Part shown: positions 24,735 through 33,627 of the stretch, in pieces | Numbering within the stretch: position 1 is the stretch's first letter | How the letters are laid out: every line of letters starts with the position of its first letter | Assembly (NCBI RefSeq): GCF_900103635.1 | Contig: NZ_FMXK01000009.1 | Coordinates: forward strand, 62,001 to 126,000 | DNA length: 64,000 bases | Origin: Butyrivibrio sp. INlla18 | GTDB lineage: Bacteria; Bacillota; Clostridia; Lachnospirales; Lachnospiraceae | Reading direction: 5' to 3' | Translations under genes and position numbers: made by a program | The notes under the pieces: model-generated | The model's input: the letters and a program-made list of their open reading frames with translations, nothing else | Databases searched by the model: none | Told to the model about the DNA's origin: nothing

Positions 24735-26330
24735 TCACTCTTCCACTATGCACTCTCTTGTATTCATGCTCCTTGGTACCACATGAACATTTGAATACTC
24801 GCAATGTGCGTGCCTTATATAGATTCCATAGGTAGGTACATCACCCATGGCACTGTTCTCCGGATAATCCGTTACATTCTCATGAACTTCAGGTAAAAGA
24901 TTTATCTCTTCCTTGTCATCTCTATAAGTAACATCAAATCCATTTATCTTGATGCTACCAAGATCTTTTCCTAGACAATCTGATGCTTCTATCTTCTTTT
25001 TAACTGTCTCAGACAATGACTCTTTTGCCAAAAGCTCTTCCTTCTGCTCTTTAGTCATCCTGTACCCGGTGATAATTGATGGAACCTCAGCGTTAACAGC
25101 TTTGATATTCTCAATCACGACGCCATCAATTGATCCGCCATAAAACTTATCTTCTTCGCATCCATCTTCATATCCAAACTTGTTTCTTTTGCAAAGGCAG
25201 ATAAAAAGTGGGCATGCCACGTTATCCATGGTGATATTGCGGACAGTTACGTTTCTGACATTACTTCCATCGGCGGATTCAATGGCAATTCCAGAGCAAG
25301 AGCCAGGATAAATATCCAGGAAGAAATGGCAGTTCTCACAAGTTATATCTTCTATATCATAGAAAGTCTCTGTTCCAATCTTAAATGCATTGGCAACAGT
25401 AAGCACTGTACAGTCAGAAAAATAAACCCTCTTGGTGCTACGAAGCTTGCCTTCACCGGCAACGTTAAGGCCATCATGTTCATGACCACGTGGAGCCTTA
25501 ACTACAAGACCATCGTCCGCTGTAGAAATGAAGCAGTGAGTTACATCAACATCCTCACTTCCCATAACATCGATTCCGTCAGTGTTGGCCACATGCCTGT
25601 TTCCGTTGATCACAATATTCGAAACCTTTACGTTGTCGCATCCATCAATGCAGAGATTCCAGTCCATGGATGCTTCAAGGATGATATTTTCTATGACAAC
25701 ATTCTTACATCCATTTGCCCAGAGCATATACATAGGCCTCTTTATCTTGGGCTGACCATTTCCATACTTGTCCTCGGCGTAACGGATACGACTCCTGATA
25801 GCATATCTCATAGTATCAATAGGATATCCCATTGGATCATACAGATATGGTGGCTGCTTTATCTTTTCTAGAGGAGTTAATAGAGGCTTCTTAAGAGGAA
25901 GATAAACAAAGTATTCGCCATTTCCGTATATTCTTCCACCACCAGTTACTCTTACATTCTTAGCATTATCAAGGATAACAAAGGCGTCTACAAAGTTATC
26001 GTGGTTCTTAGATGCAACTAGAGCGCTATCTCCGGTAATCCAAAGCGTTGTATTATCATAGATTCTAACAGTACCAGATATGTACCATCCGCCATCAACT
26101 AGAACCACTCCACCACCAGCTTCTCTCGCAGCTTCTGCAGCCTTATTCACAGCTTCCGTACACACAGTCATACTATCTGCAACTGCTCCAAAGTCTCTAA
26201 TATCAAATACCTTAGATGTTCTCTTATCAGGTAATCCCTGCTGCCTTATATATTGTCCATATGGTATTCCCTTATAGTAATCACCATCATATATTATTCC
26301 ATTATCCAGTAATGTAGCTTTGTCAAACAT
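24735..26330 (-). CDS. GH28-family pectin-type glycosidase, cytoplasmic
   Basis: A 531-residue right-handed beta-helix protein. An N-terminal pectate-lyase-like segment (VFDIRDFGAVADS) leads into the helix. GH28 blocks are HVANTDGID (catalytic Asp), CFISTADDGLVVKA (the Asp pair) and NAFKIGTETF. The usual GHG histidine block is replaced, as in some exo-acting or rhamnogalacturonan enzymes, so the substrate is open. There is no signal peptide, implying action on imported oligogalacturonides. It stands alone with its own terminator. Functional assignment is family level only. Confidence 0.85.
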   Translation of the reverse strand: MFDKATLLDNGIIYDGDYYKGIPYGQYIRQQGLPDKRTSKVFDIRDFGAVADSMTVCTEAVNKAAEAAREAGGGVVLVDGGWYISGTVRIYDNTTLWITGDSALVASKNHDNFVDAFVILDNAKNVRVTGGGRIYGNGEYFVYLPLKKPLLTPLEKIKQPPYLYDPMGYPIDTMRYAIRSRIRYAEDKYGNGQPKIKRPMYMLWANGCKNVVIENIILEASMDWNLCIDGCDNVKVSNIVINGNRHVANTDGIDVMGSEDVDVTHCFISTADDGLVVKAPRGHEHDGLNVAGEGKLRSTKRVYFSDCTVLTVANAFKIGTETFYDIEDITCENCHFFLDIYPGSCSGIAIESADGSNVRNVTVRNITMDNVACPLFICLCKRNKFGYEDGCEEDKFYGGSIDGVVIENIKAVNAEVPSIITGYRMTKEQKEELLAKESLSETVKKKIEASDCLGKDLGSIKINGFDVTYRDDKEEINLLPEVHENVTDYPENSAMGDVPTYGIYIRHAHCEYSNVHVVPRSMNTRECIVEE

Positions 26331-26387
26331 ATATTAACTCCTATGCTTCTTTCAGTTTCTTACACTATTTAGATACTATAATACTAC

Positions 26388-26423
26388 AAAACCTGCTTTA
26401 CTATTACTAGTAAAGCAGGTTTT
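26388..26423. terminator. Terminator of the ParE/antitoxin operon
   Basis: AAACCTGCTTTACTA and TAGTAAAGCAGGTTT are a perfect 15-bp inverted pair, with T-runs on the plus-strand side and A/T-rich ends on both, 11 bp past the toxin stop codon. Confidence 0.85.
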
Positions 26424-26433
26424 TGTAATCTCA

Positions 26434-26751
26434 TTAATGCCTTTTAATTCTTGGATATGATCTTATAAAAATCCTTTTCTGATTAAACACTTCATGAACG
26501 AGAATCGTCTCTGCCATAATCTCATACACAAGTGTATATCCTTTATAATAGATTTCTCTGTAACTATCAGTTCCTAATTCAGGTATTACTCTTCCTTTCT
26601 TACAGTTGCCACATAATTTCCTAGCTGTATCTATCAACTGGTTAATAAATGAATCTGCGTCGTCCGGATTTGCTTCCTGGGCTATCGTGTCCCAGATTTC
26701 ATCCAAATCGTCAAGTGCATCAGGAGACCACGCAAGTTCATAACGCAGCAT
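26434..26751 (-). CDS. ParE/RelE-family toxin of a type II toxin-antitoxin pair
   Basis: A 105-residue basic protein with the ParE/RelE fold pattern: YELAWSPDALDDLDEIWDTI at the N-terminus, then CGNCKKGRVIPELG, YREIYYKGYTLVYEI and a C-terminal VHEVFNQKRIF. It would act on gyrase if ParE-like, or on ribosome-bound mRNA if RelE-like; the sequence does not decide. AGAAGGAAG lies before the ATG. It overlaps the antitoxin gene by 14 bp and is terminated by its own hairpin. Confidence 0.85.
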   Translation of the reverse strand: MLRYELAWSPDALDDLDEIWDTIAQEANPDDADSFINQLIDTARKLCGNCKKGRVIPELGTDSYREIYYKGYTLVYEIMAETILVHEVFNQKRIFIRSYPRIKRH

Positions 26752-26938
26752 ACTTCCTTCTCTTCTCCTTAAAATGTTCTTCTAATTCGGAATCCTTTAT
26801 TATCCCTTCTTCCTGGCATCTCTTTTTACTATGTTCTAATCTTGATATCATAAAAAGTCTTCCAAGTATCTCATTTGAATCCATATCATCAGACATACAA
26901 TTTACTCTATCAAGCATGAGTTCTTTATCTGTACTCAT
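26738..26938 (-). CDS. Antitoxin partner of the ParE/RelE toxin
   Basis: A 66-residue acidic and helical protein just upstream of, and overlapping, the toxin gene. The N-terminal part (MSTDKELMLDRVNCMSDDMD) is acidic, and the C-terminal helix (LEEHFKEKRRKYAAL) is the likely toxin clamp. It has no recognised DNA-binding domain, so it may neutralise without strong repression. GGAGAAAAAT precedes the ATG. The call rests on position and size. Confidence 0.75.
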   Translation of the reverse strand: MSTDKELMLDRVNCMSDDMDSNEILGRLFMISRLEHSKKRCQEEGIIKDSELEEHFKEKRRKYAAL

Positions 26939-27021
26939 ATTTTTCTCCTATTCTGGCCCCCGCCATAGAACATACTACAAAGGTATTATATCATTTTCTC
27001 TCCAATAATGTTGCAATAAAA

Positions 27022-27043
27022 AAGAGACCATTTATGGTCTCTT
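27022..27043. repeat. 22-bp target duplication, left copy (a terminator hairpin)
   Basis: This copy spans AAGAGACCAT, TT, ATGGTCTCTT. It is a 10-bp-stem hairpin and is identical in direct orientation to 28692-28713. Because both copies have the same TT centre, they are a direct duplication and not part of the inverted ends of the IS. Confidence 0.9.
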
Positions 27044-28691
27044 CAGACTGTAGACAAAGTGGTCTTGAGAGCATAGCTCTCAAGACCATTTTTCTTTTTT
27101 GCGAGTGTTTTATTGATAATAAAGGATAGAAACGGCCCCTATCAGGCCATTTCTAACTGCCATTCATGTTTGATTCTTGCAAGTTTTTTCAGATTCATAC
27201 ACGCAAAGGTAAGCGCGACCTTCATTTCCATCCGCGCCTTGCCATACATCTGTGTATATCTGAATCCGTGGTTCTCTTTGGCTGTTCCAAAGATTCTCTC
27301 TATTGTTTCTTTCCTGTGTGAATAGAGATCCTTCATTCCTTCTGTGTATCTTATATCCTCACATTCTTCCATGTAATCTTCCCAGATATGACGAGTTATA
27401 AGCTTTACATGGTTCTTACTGAGTGTGCACTGCTCGAGATATGGACAGCTTTCACAGACCTTTCCGCAGCTCTTGTATTCCCGGTATCCATCACGATTTG
27501 TTGTTGAATACTCCAGTACCTGATCATTAGGGCATACATAACAGTCATTGTATTCGTCGTATGCGTACTCAGATTTCTTAAAGAATCCCTTCTTTGTCAT
27601 TGGACGCTTGTATGGGAGAAGTGGTTTGATGCCATCATCTATGAGGAGTTTTGCTATGGCCGGTGTCTTATAGCCTGCGTCTGCAACGATAGTTTCAACA
27701 CCGATATCCTTGATCTTATCGTATAGCCCTTTGAATGTACGGCTGTCATGCTCATTGCCTGGATTAACTGTATAATCGAGGATCCATCCATTCTTATCAC
27801 AGGCAGTCTCGATACCGTATGCGAATACATTCTTGTGCTCACCCTTGTGGAACCATCCACTATCAGGATCGGTAGTACTGCATTTTACCTTCTTGGTATC
27901 CTTGGGAGTATCGTCTGTATAATCACTGAAATCATCATGCCCGCCTGTGCCTTTATCATTATCATCATCTTTATCTTTAAAAGCTTTCTTGCCGTGTTCA
28001 GCTCTGTCTTCGTTTATCTCTTTCTTGAGCATTTCTTCGTAGAACAGTGCTTCCTGTTTAGCCAGCTTATGCTGCATCTTACGATTGTTAGCTCTGGCTT
28101 TTACATGAGTAGCATCTACAAATACAGCAGTAGGATCAACAAGCTTGAAGCGGTAGCAGTCTTCGAGAATACGCTGGAATATCTGCTCAAAGAGATCAGT
28201 ATCTTTAAACCGTCTTGTATAGTTCTTTCCAAATGTTGAGAAGTGTGGGACGGGCTCGTTAAGTTCCAGGCCCAGGAACCATCTGTATGCAACATTGACT
28301 TCGATTTCTTTGATAGTCTGCCTCATGCTGCGGATTCCGTATAGATACTGGATGAAGGGGATTTTAATAAGAGTGACAGGATCCATGCTGGGCCTGCCCA
28401 TGTCTGAAGAATACTTATCTTCAACAAGGTCATATATGAATGACCAGTCTATGGCTTTATCAATAAGCCTGAGCATGTGATCCTGAGGTACCAGGTCATC
28501 CATGCTCACAAACTGCATCTGCTCACGTTTTCTTTCGGTATTAGAAGTCATCATAAAGGCTATCCCCATCCCCAACTTTGATACATCTATTATACCATAA
28601 AAAGTGCCTCAATCCCAGATAAATACTGGGTTTTTGTCACTTTTACAAAGAAAAATCCACGGCGTATGCCGTGGACTTTGTCTACAGTCTG
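27044..28691 (-). mobile_element. Complete IS1182-family insertion sequence
   Basis: The 1648-bp element has perfect 17-bp terminal inverted repeats CAGACTGTAGACAAAGT (27044-27060 and the complement at 28675-28691) and is bounded by 22-bp direct repeats. It encodes one intact transposase. Just inside the left end is a terminator hairpin (GGTCTTGAGAGC / GCTCTCAAGACC, then T-rich). Just inside the right end is a small hairpin (CCACGGC / GCCGTGG). Intact ends, ORF and target duplication indicate recent, possibly still active insertion. Confidence 0.93.
27142..28554 (-). CDS. IS1182-family transposase
   Basis: A DDE-type transposase of about 470 residues. The N-terminal DUF772-type domain is clear (LVPQDHMLRLIDKAID, then GRPSMDPVTLIKIPFIQYLYGIR read in parts). 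Then comes the catalytic core with VDATHVKARAN (first Asp) and ETIVADAGYKTPAI (second Asp). A Cys-rich insert (CESCPYLEQC) and the C-terminal RKETIERIFGTAKENHGFRYTQ (read in parts, with the catalytic Glu) complete the family pattern. The tandem ATG at 28554/28551 is the likely start; a start seven codons earlier is also open. Confidence 0.95.
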   Translation of the reverse strand: MMTSNTERKREQMQFVSMDDLVPQDHMLRLIDKAIDWSFIYDLVEDKYSSDMGRPSMDPVTLIKIPFIQYLYGIRSMRQTIKEIEVNVAYRWFLGLELNEPVPHFSTFGKNYTRRFKDTDLFEQIFQRILEDCYRFKLVDPTAVFVDATHVKARANNRKMQHKLAKQEALFYEEMLKKEINEDRAEHGKKAFKDKDDDNDKGTGGHDDFSDYTDDTPKDTKKVKCSTTDPDSGWFHKGEHKNVFAYGIETACDKNGWILDYTVNPGNEHDSRTFKGLYDKIKDIGVETIVADAGYKTPAIAKLLIDDGIKPLLPYKRPMTKKGFFKKSEYAYDEYNDCYVCPNDQVLEYSTTNRDGYREYKSCGKVCESCPYLEQCTLSKNHVKLITRHIWEDYMEECEDIRYTEGMKDLYSHRKETIERIFGTAKENHGFRYTQMYGKARMEMKVALTFACMNLKKLARIKHEWQLEMA

Positions 28692-28713
28692 AAGAGACCA
28701 TTTATGGTCTCTT
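28692..28713. repeat. 22-bp target duplication, right copy (split terminator of the HAD gene)
   Basis: Direct copy of 27022-27043, 11 bp after the HAD stop codon on the minus strand. The hairpin is intact, but its T-tract now lies 1.6 kb away, beyond the other copy; here the stem runs straight into the IS end. Confidence 0.9.
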
Positions 28714-28724
28714 TAAATCAGATA

Positions 28725-29615
28725 TCAATACCTAACCCCAAGTCCCTCAAGTTCTTCTTTTACCTGGTCATAGTCCTTGTAAACTATGCCCTTCCAGCCA
28801 AGGTTCTTGGCGGCCTCGATGTTTACTGGTGTGTCATCGATGAATACTGTCTTTGCAGGAGTTAAGTTGTAGCGCTCTTCAAGAATGTGATAGATTTCAG
28901 GACCTGGCTTAACTACGTGGTCTCTAAAGCTTAGGATTCCTCCGTCTGTCTCTTCAAGAAATGCCATAGCTTCTGGGCATCCCTCAAGGGCTTGTCTAGA
29001 GAAGTTTGAAAGATAAAGGACTTTGTAGCCTGCTGCCTTTAATGCCTTGATCCAAGGAATAGTTCTATCTCTCTTAGCGATGATACCATCGATATTCTTG
29101 AAAGCATCTTCAAGTATGTCTTTTATCTCTGGATCATTTTCCACAAATCTAGCAATGATCTCATCGTTTGTTAAGTTACCCTTGTCGTACTCAACCCAGT
29201 CATCGCTGTCTACAGTTGCTTTGGCTATCCTGTCTATCATGGCATCGTCGTGACCTTTTTTCCTAAGGAAGTCCTTCCAAGCAAAATCTGTAAGAACATT
29301 TCCTATATCAAATACGACTGTATCGATCTCGCCATCAGGAATAACGTTTCCAAATTTGTCGTGCTGCTTGTTACTACTCATGGCATCAAGAGATGCAACG
29401 GTGTGTCTACCTGTGATAGCACCAACAGCCCAGATAAGGAGCCATAACAAAATTGGTACTGCTACAGTTGCGGCCACGCATCCAAAGAAAAGATCCTTGG
29501 TAGCAGGTGAGCCAATAAGTGCCAGCACTAAAAGTGCTACATACATTCCAACAAGTATCACTATCCCAATGATAGCAAGAATTCTCTTATATAATGGTGT
29601 CTTAGTCTGATTCAT
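28725..29615 (-). CDS. Membrane-anchored HAD-superfamily hydrolase
   Basis: A 296-residue protein with two N-terminal membrane segments (about residues 11-33 and 43-66) joined to a complete HAD phosphatase of about 200 residues. HAD motifs are VVFDIGNVLTDF (I), LYLSNFS (II), the KPGPEIY lysine (III) and TVFIDDTPVN (IV). The FDIGNVL form is that of the YihX-type sugar-phosphate phosphatase group, but the substrate is not certain. The catalytic part should face the cytoplasm. AAGGATGAG precedes the ATG. Its terminator was split by the IS. Confidence 0.85.
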   Translation of the reverse strand: MNQTKTPLYKRILAIIGIVILVGMYVALLVLALIGSPATKDLFFGCVAATVAVPILLWLLIWAVGAITGRHTVASLDAMSSNKQHDKFGNVIPDGEIDTVVFDIGNVLTDFAWKDFLRKKGHDDAMIDRIAKATVDSDDWVEYDKGNLTNDEIIARFVENDPEIKDILEDAFKNIDGIIAKRDRTIPWIKALKAAGYKVLYLSNFSRQALEGCPEAMAFLEETDGGILSFRDHVVKPGPEIYHILEERYNLTPAKTVFIDDTPVNIEAAKNLGWKGIVYKDYDQVKEELEGLGVRY

Positions 29616-29829
29616 AATCTCATCCTTTTTGTCATGTTTTCTATATTAACTCGTAAATCATACAATAAAGGCTACCTTTATGCAATTACAATTCATGAGC
29701 GGAATTTAGTAAAATATTTAAAATTTGCTATACAATTAAACCAATTCCGCTTGCGGTATTAAGCCGAATATGAAATAATCTATATTGCGTAAATGCAAAA
29801 GCTAATCTGTAACCTAGAAAGGAAAAACT

Positions 29830-30747
29830 ATGCTACACATTAAATCATTAGACGAAGGTTTGGAAGTTTTCAAGGCACTTGGATCAGACATTAGAGTAGA
29901 AATCATCAAGATTCTTCTAAATGAGAGTGGCATGAATATGAATGAACTTGCTAGTCGCCTCAATATCACCAACGGCGCTCTGACAAGTCATATCAAAAAG
30001 CTTGAAGAAAGCGGGATAGTTAAGGTTTCTTCGGAATCAGCTGGTCACGGTAATCAAAAAGTCTGCTCAGTAAATCTGGATAAGATCCTCATTGATATTC
30101 AGAACAAGCCAAAGGAAGACAACGTTTATACCACAAATATCAAGGTTGGATTATTCTCAGATTATTCAGTATTCCCTACATGCGGACTTGCTTCTACCAA
30201 AAAGCTTATTGGAGAGCTTGATGATACCAGATACTTTGCTCATCCCGACCGCTATGAAGCTGATATTCTCTGGTTCACAAAAGGGTATGTAGAATACGCT
30301 GTTCCTAATTTTGTTCCATTTAATCAAAAGATTGATGAGATCAGTATCTCAGCTGAGCTCAGTTCAGAAGCACCTGGCATCAACAATGTTTGGCCATCTG
30401 ACATATATTTTTACTTAAATGATACTCCTCTTGGAACATGGACATCTCCTGGAGATTTCGGAGACGTCAAAGGCTTCTTTACCCCTGACTGGTGGTTCCA
30501 CAACTGGAATCAATACGGGCTGTTAAAGACTCTTGTAGTTAACCACGATGGCTCTTTTATCGATGGAATCAAGATCTCAGACGTAACTATTGACAGATTC
30601 AAGCTCACATCCAAGAGTCCAATAAAGTTAAAGCTCGAAGTTCCTGAAACTGCTGACCATGTTGGCGGCCTTACGATCTTTGGTAAAGGCTTTGGTAATT
30701 ACAATCAGGACATTAACGTCAAAATGAGATATAGTCAGCTTGACTAA
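29830..30747 (+). CDS. ArsR-type winged-helix regulator with a large C-terminal domain
   Basis: A 305-residue regulator. Residues 10-85 are an ArsR-like winged helix (VFKALGSDIRVEIIKILL, then MNELASRLNITNGALTSHIKK). The remaining 200 residues form a beta-rich domain full of aromatics (TPDWWFHNWNQYG, NNVWPSDIYFYLND) that I cannot name; it looks like a carbohydrate- or ligand-binding sandwich, which is inference. No metal-binding Cys pair typical of ArsR sensors is seen. AGAAAGGAAAAACT precedes the ATG. Its own terminator follows. Target unknown. Confidence 0.8.
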   Translation: MLHIKSLDEGLEVFKALGSDIRVEIIKILLNESGMNMNELASRLNITNGALTSHIKKLEESGIVKVSSESAGHGNQKVCSVNLDKILIDIQNKPKEDNVYTTNIKVGLFSDYSVFPTCGLASTKKLIGELDDTRYFAHPDRYEADILWFTKGYVEYAVPNFVPFNQKIDEISISAELSSEAPGINNVWPSDIYFYLNDTPLGTWTSPGDFGDVKGFFTPDWWFHNWNQYGLLKTLVVNHDGSFIDGIKISDVTIDRFKLTSKSPIKLKLEVPETADHVGGLTIFGKGFGNYNQDINVKMRYSQLD

Positions 30748-30766
30748 TTAAATATTAAAACAATGA

Positions 30767-30796
30767 GTCCCTTGCGAGCATTCGCAGGGGATTTTG
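30767..30796 (+). terminator. Terminator of the ArsR-type gene
   Basis: GTCCCTTGCGA and TTCGCAGGGGAT pair around a GCA loop and are followed by TTTTG, 20 bp after the stop codon. Confidence 0.8.
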
Positions 30797-30836
30797 TGTA
30801 TAATGAGTTAAAGTAAATGCACAAAGGATAATCACA

Positions 30837-33533
30837 ATGCAAAAGCAACTAACTATCGGTATCCTCGCACATGTAGATGCAGGTAAGACAACTCTTTCTG
30901 AAGGTCTTTTGTACCTTTCTGGTGCCCTCAGAAAACTAGGAAGGGTTGATCACAGGGATACTTTTTTAGATACATACGAACTTGAAAGAACCCGCGGAAT
31001 TACTATCTTTTCCAAGCAGGCTCTTTTTGAATATGAAAATACTCACTTTACACTCCTTGATACCCCTGGGCATTCTGACTTCTCTCCTGAGATGGAGCGA
31101 ACTCTTCAGGTCCTTGACGCTGCCATACTTCTTATCAGCGCATCTGACAAAGTAACCGCCCAGGCCAAGATCTTGTGGAAGCTTCTATCTCACTATCACG
31201 TTCCAACCTTCATATTTGTTAACAAGATGGATCAGGACGGAGCTGACAAGGCTCTTTTGTTAAAAGACATCAGAGAAAACCTCAGCTCTCACTGCGTCCC
31301 TTTTGAAGATGGGTTTGATTCTGATGAGGTTCAGGAAGAGCTTGCTGTCTGCGATGACAAGCTTCTTACAGCCTTTCTTGATGGTCAGAAGGTAACAAAA
31401 GACAATGTTAAGACCCTTATAGCAGATTGCAAGTGCTATCCAGTTCTCTTTGGCTCTGCTCTTAAGATGGACGGGGTAAAAGAGCTATTATCTGTCATCA
31501 AGGATTACGCTCCCGATAGTAAATATGACGAAACAGCGCCTTTTGCTGCAAGAGTATTCAAGATCAGCAGAGACGCAAACGGAAACAGATTGACCCACAT
31601 TAAGATAACATCAGGTAAATTAAGGGTCAGAGACCTTATAGATGATGAAAAGATCGATCAGATAAGACTTTATTCTGGTGAGAAATTCGAGATGGTGCAG
31701 GAAGCCGTTGCTGGTACCGTCTGTGCTATAGCAGGACTATCTGATTCTAAGGCAGGCGACGGACTTGGCAAGCTCAAAAATGACACCACAGCTGAGATCC
31801 TGCAGCCTATTCTTTCTTCAACTTTGATACTTCCTGAGGACGCAGACCCTGTAGTGGTCTACAGAAAGCTCAAAGCTCTTGAAGAGGAAGAGCCTATGCT
31901 TCAGGTGTCTCTCAAGGAAGGAAGCGGCATCATCGAAGTTAAGATAATGGGTGAAGTGCAAAAAGAGATCCTTAAGCACCTTATAAAGACTCGCTTTGAT
32001 CTGGACGTAGACTTTGGTCCAGGTCACATTGTATATAAAGAAACCATCGCTGGACCTGTAGAAGGCGTTGGTCATTTCGAACCTCTTAGACACTACGCAG
32101 AAGTACATATTCTTCTTGAGCCAGCAGAGCCCGGAAGTGGAATGTCTTTTGCCTGCGACGTAAGTACAGATGACCTGTCACTGAACTGGCAGAGGCTCAT
32201 ATTAACTCACCTTCAGGAAAAGAAACATCTCGGAGTCCTTACAGGTTCTGAGCTTACCGACGTCAAGATAACACTCATCGGCGGACGCTCCCATGAAAAG
32301 CACACAGAAGGTGGAGATTTCAGACAAGCCACTTATAGAGCTGTAAGACAAGGTCTCATGGAAGCAGATTCCATCCTCCTTGAGCCAGTGTACGAATATA
32401 GGATCGAGCTTCCAAAGGAGTCTGTTGGTAGAGCTCTTACCGACATTCAGAGAATGCATGGAACTGTCGGTCTTCCAGATATTGTCGGGGATAAAAATGT
32501 CCTTAGTGGCACGATACCTGCGGCAAGCCTTGGTTCCTATGCTCAGGAGCTCTCCTCTTTTACCCATGGAGAAGGCCATATCACTACGACACTAAAAGGC
32601 TACCAGCCATGCCACAACACAGAGGAAGTACTATCTGAAATAGGCTATGATCCTGACCTTGATACTGGCAATCCATCCTCATCAGTCTTCTGCTCTCACG
32701 GAGTTGGAACCATCATTCCTTGGGATGAAGTCAGAAGTCACATGCACGTAGATACTGGCTGGAGTCCAGAAACAGCTCACACCTACAAGACTGACCTAAC
32801 TGACAACATAGATATGGAGGCTCTAAAGAAGATCCAGGCTAGGCAAAAAAACAAAGCGCCTGAAAACAGGTCTTTTGACGAGATAGAAAGAGAACTTCAA
32901 GCCACAGAAAAAGAGCTTAAGAATATATTCGAAAGTACTTATGGAACAATAAAGCCAAGATACGTTGAGAAAAGCACCACCTACACCTCTGCAAATGAAG
33001 CAGATAAGCCAGAAGTCGATAACAGAGACTACGCTCTTGAAGAAGCCAAAAAAGAAAAGCATCAAAATACTGGCTCAGTAGATGATTCAGTCCATAAAGA
33101 ATATCTCCTTGTTGACGGCTACAATGTCATCTATGCTTCAGACGACCTAAAGTCTCTTGCTCAGAGGGATTTAAAGGCTGCAAGAGATTCCCTCATTGAT
33201 ACTCTGATCAACTTCCAGGGCTTTAGAAGAGAACAGGTAATCCTCGTCTTTGATGCCTACAAGGTTCCAGGAGGCACAGAGCACATGGAAGATCATTCAG
33301 GGCTTATCGTTATCTATACAAAAGAAGCTGAGACTGCAGATCAGTACATAGAAAAAGCCGCCCACGAAATAGGCAAAAAATATAAGGTTACTGTTGCCAC
33401 TTCAGATGCCATAGAGCAGGTGATAGTCCTTAGTAGCGGAGCCTTTAGACTATCTGCCAGAGACTTCTGGGATGAGATCAAAAGAACCAGTGAAATGATC
33501 TCAGACAAAATTCGAAATCACAATACAAAATAG
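30837..33533 (+). CDS. TetM-class translational GTPase fused to a Rae1/YacP-type A-site RNase
   Basis: An 898-residue fusion. Residues 1 to about 650 follow EF-G/TetM order: G1 AHVDAGKTT at 11-19, G2 RGITI, G3 DTPGH, G4 NKMD, G5 GSAL, then domains II-V (EVHILLEPAEPGSG, SHEKHTEGGDFRQ, LPKESVGRALTDIQ). After a charged linker, a NYN/PIN domain starts near residue 755 with LLVDGYNVI, then ILVFDAYKV, TKEAETADQYIEK and VATSDAIEQ, closely following Bacillus Rae1 (YacP), which cuts mRNA in the ribosomal A site. The GTPase may act in drug protection or rescue of stalled ribosomes; tetracycline resistance is not assured. AAGGATAATCACA precedes the ATG. Confidence 0.9.
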   Translation: MQKQLTIGILAHVDAGKTTLSEGLLYLSGALRKLGRVDHRDTFLDTYELERTRGITIFSKQALFEYENTHFTLLDTPGHSDFSPEMERTLQVLDAAILLISASDKVTAQAKILWKLLSHYHVPTFIFVNKMDQDGADKALLLKDIRENLSSHCVPFEDGFDSDEVQEELAVCDDKLLTAFLDGQKVTKDNVKTLIADCKCYPVLFGSALKMDGVKELLSVIKDYAPDSKYDETAPFAARVFKISRDANGNRLTHIKITSGKLRVRDLIDDEKIDQIRLYSGEKFEMVQEAVAGTVCAIAGLSDSKAGDGLGKLKNDTTAEILQPILSSTLILPEDADPVVVYRKLKALEEEEPMLQVSLKEGSGIIEVKIMGEVQKEILKHLIKTRFDLDVDFGPGHIVYKETIAGPVEGVGHFEPLRHYAEVHILLEPAEPGSGMSFACDVSTDDLSLNWQRLILTHLQEKKHLGVLTGSELTDVKITLIGGRSHEKHTEGGDFRQATYRAVRQGLMEADSILLEPVYEYRIELPKESVGRALTDIQRMHGTVGLPDIVGDKNVLSGTIPAASLGSYAQELSSFTHGEGHITTTLKGYQPCHNTEEVLSEIGYDPDLDTGNPSSSVFCSHGVGTIIPWDEVRSHMHVDTGWSPETAHTYKTDLTDNIDMEALKKIQARQKNKAPENRSFDEIERELQATEKELKNIFESTYGTIKPRYVEKSTTYTSANEADKPEVDNRDYALEEAKKEKHQNTGSVDDSVHKEYLLVDGYNVIYASDDLKSLAQRDLKAARDSLIDTLINFQGFRREQVILVFDAYKVPGGTEHMEDHSGLIVIYTKEAETADQYIEKAAHEIGKKYKVTVATSDAIEQVIVLSSGAFRLSARDFWDEIKRTSEMISDKIRNHNTK

Positions 33534-33627
33534 TGAAAATTTTATAAAATTTCATATACACTTTCTGTTCATTACAGAGTATCATATAGGTACATAATTC
33601 TTTTTTCACGGAGGAGAAAACTAAATA

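Noticed and set aside
25326..25871. 181-codon open frame opposite the GH28 gene
   Set aside because: It lies wholly antisense to a convincing GH28 gene, has no ribosome binding site and no recognisable domain.
30837..33533. Plain tetracycline-resistance gene tet(M/O/W)
   Set aside because: The protein is some 250 residues too long, with an RNase domain at the C-terminus, and there is no mobile-element context; resistance cannot be assumed.
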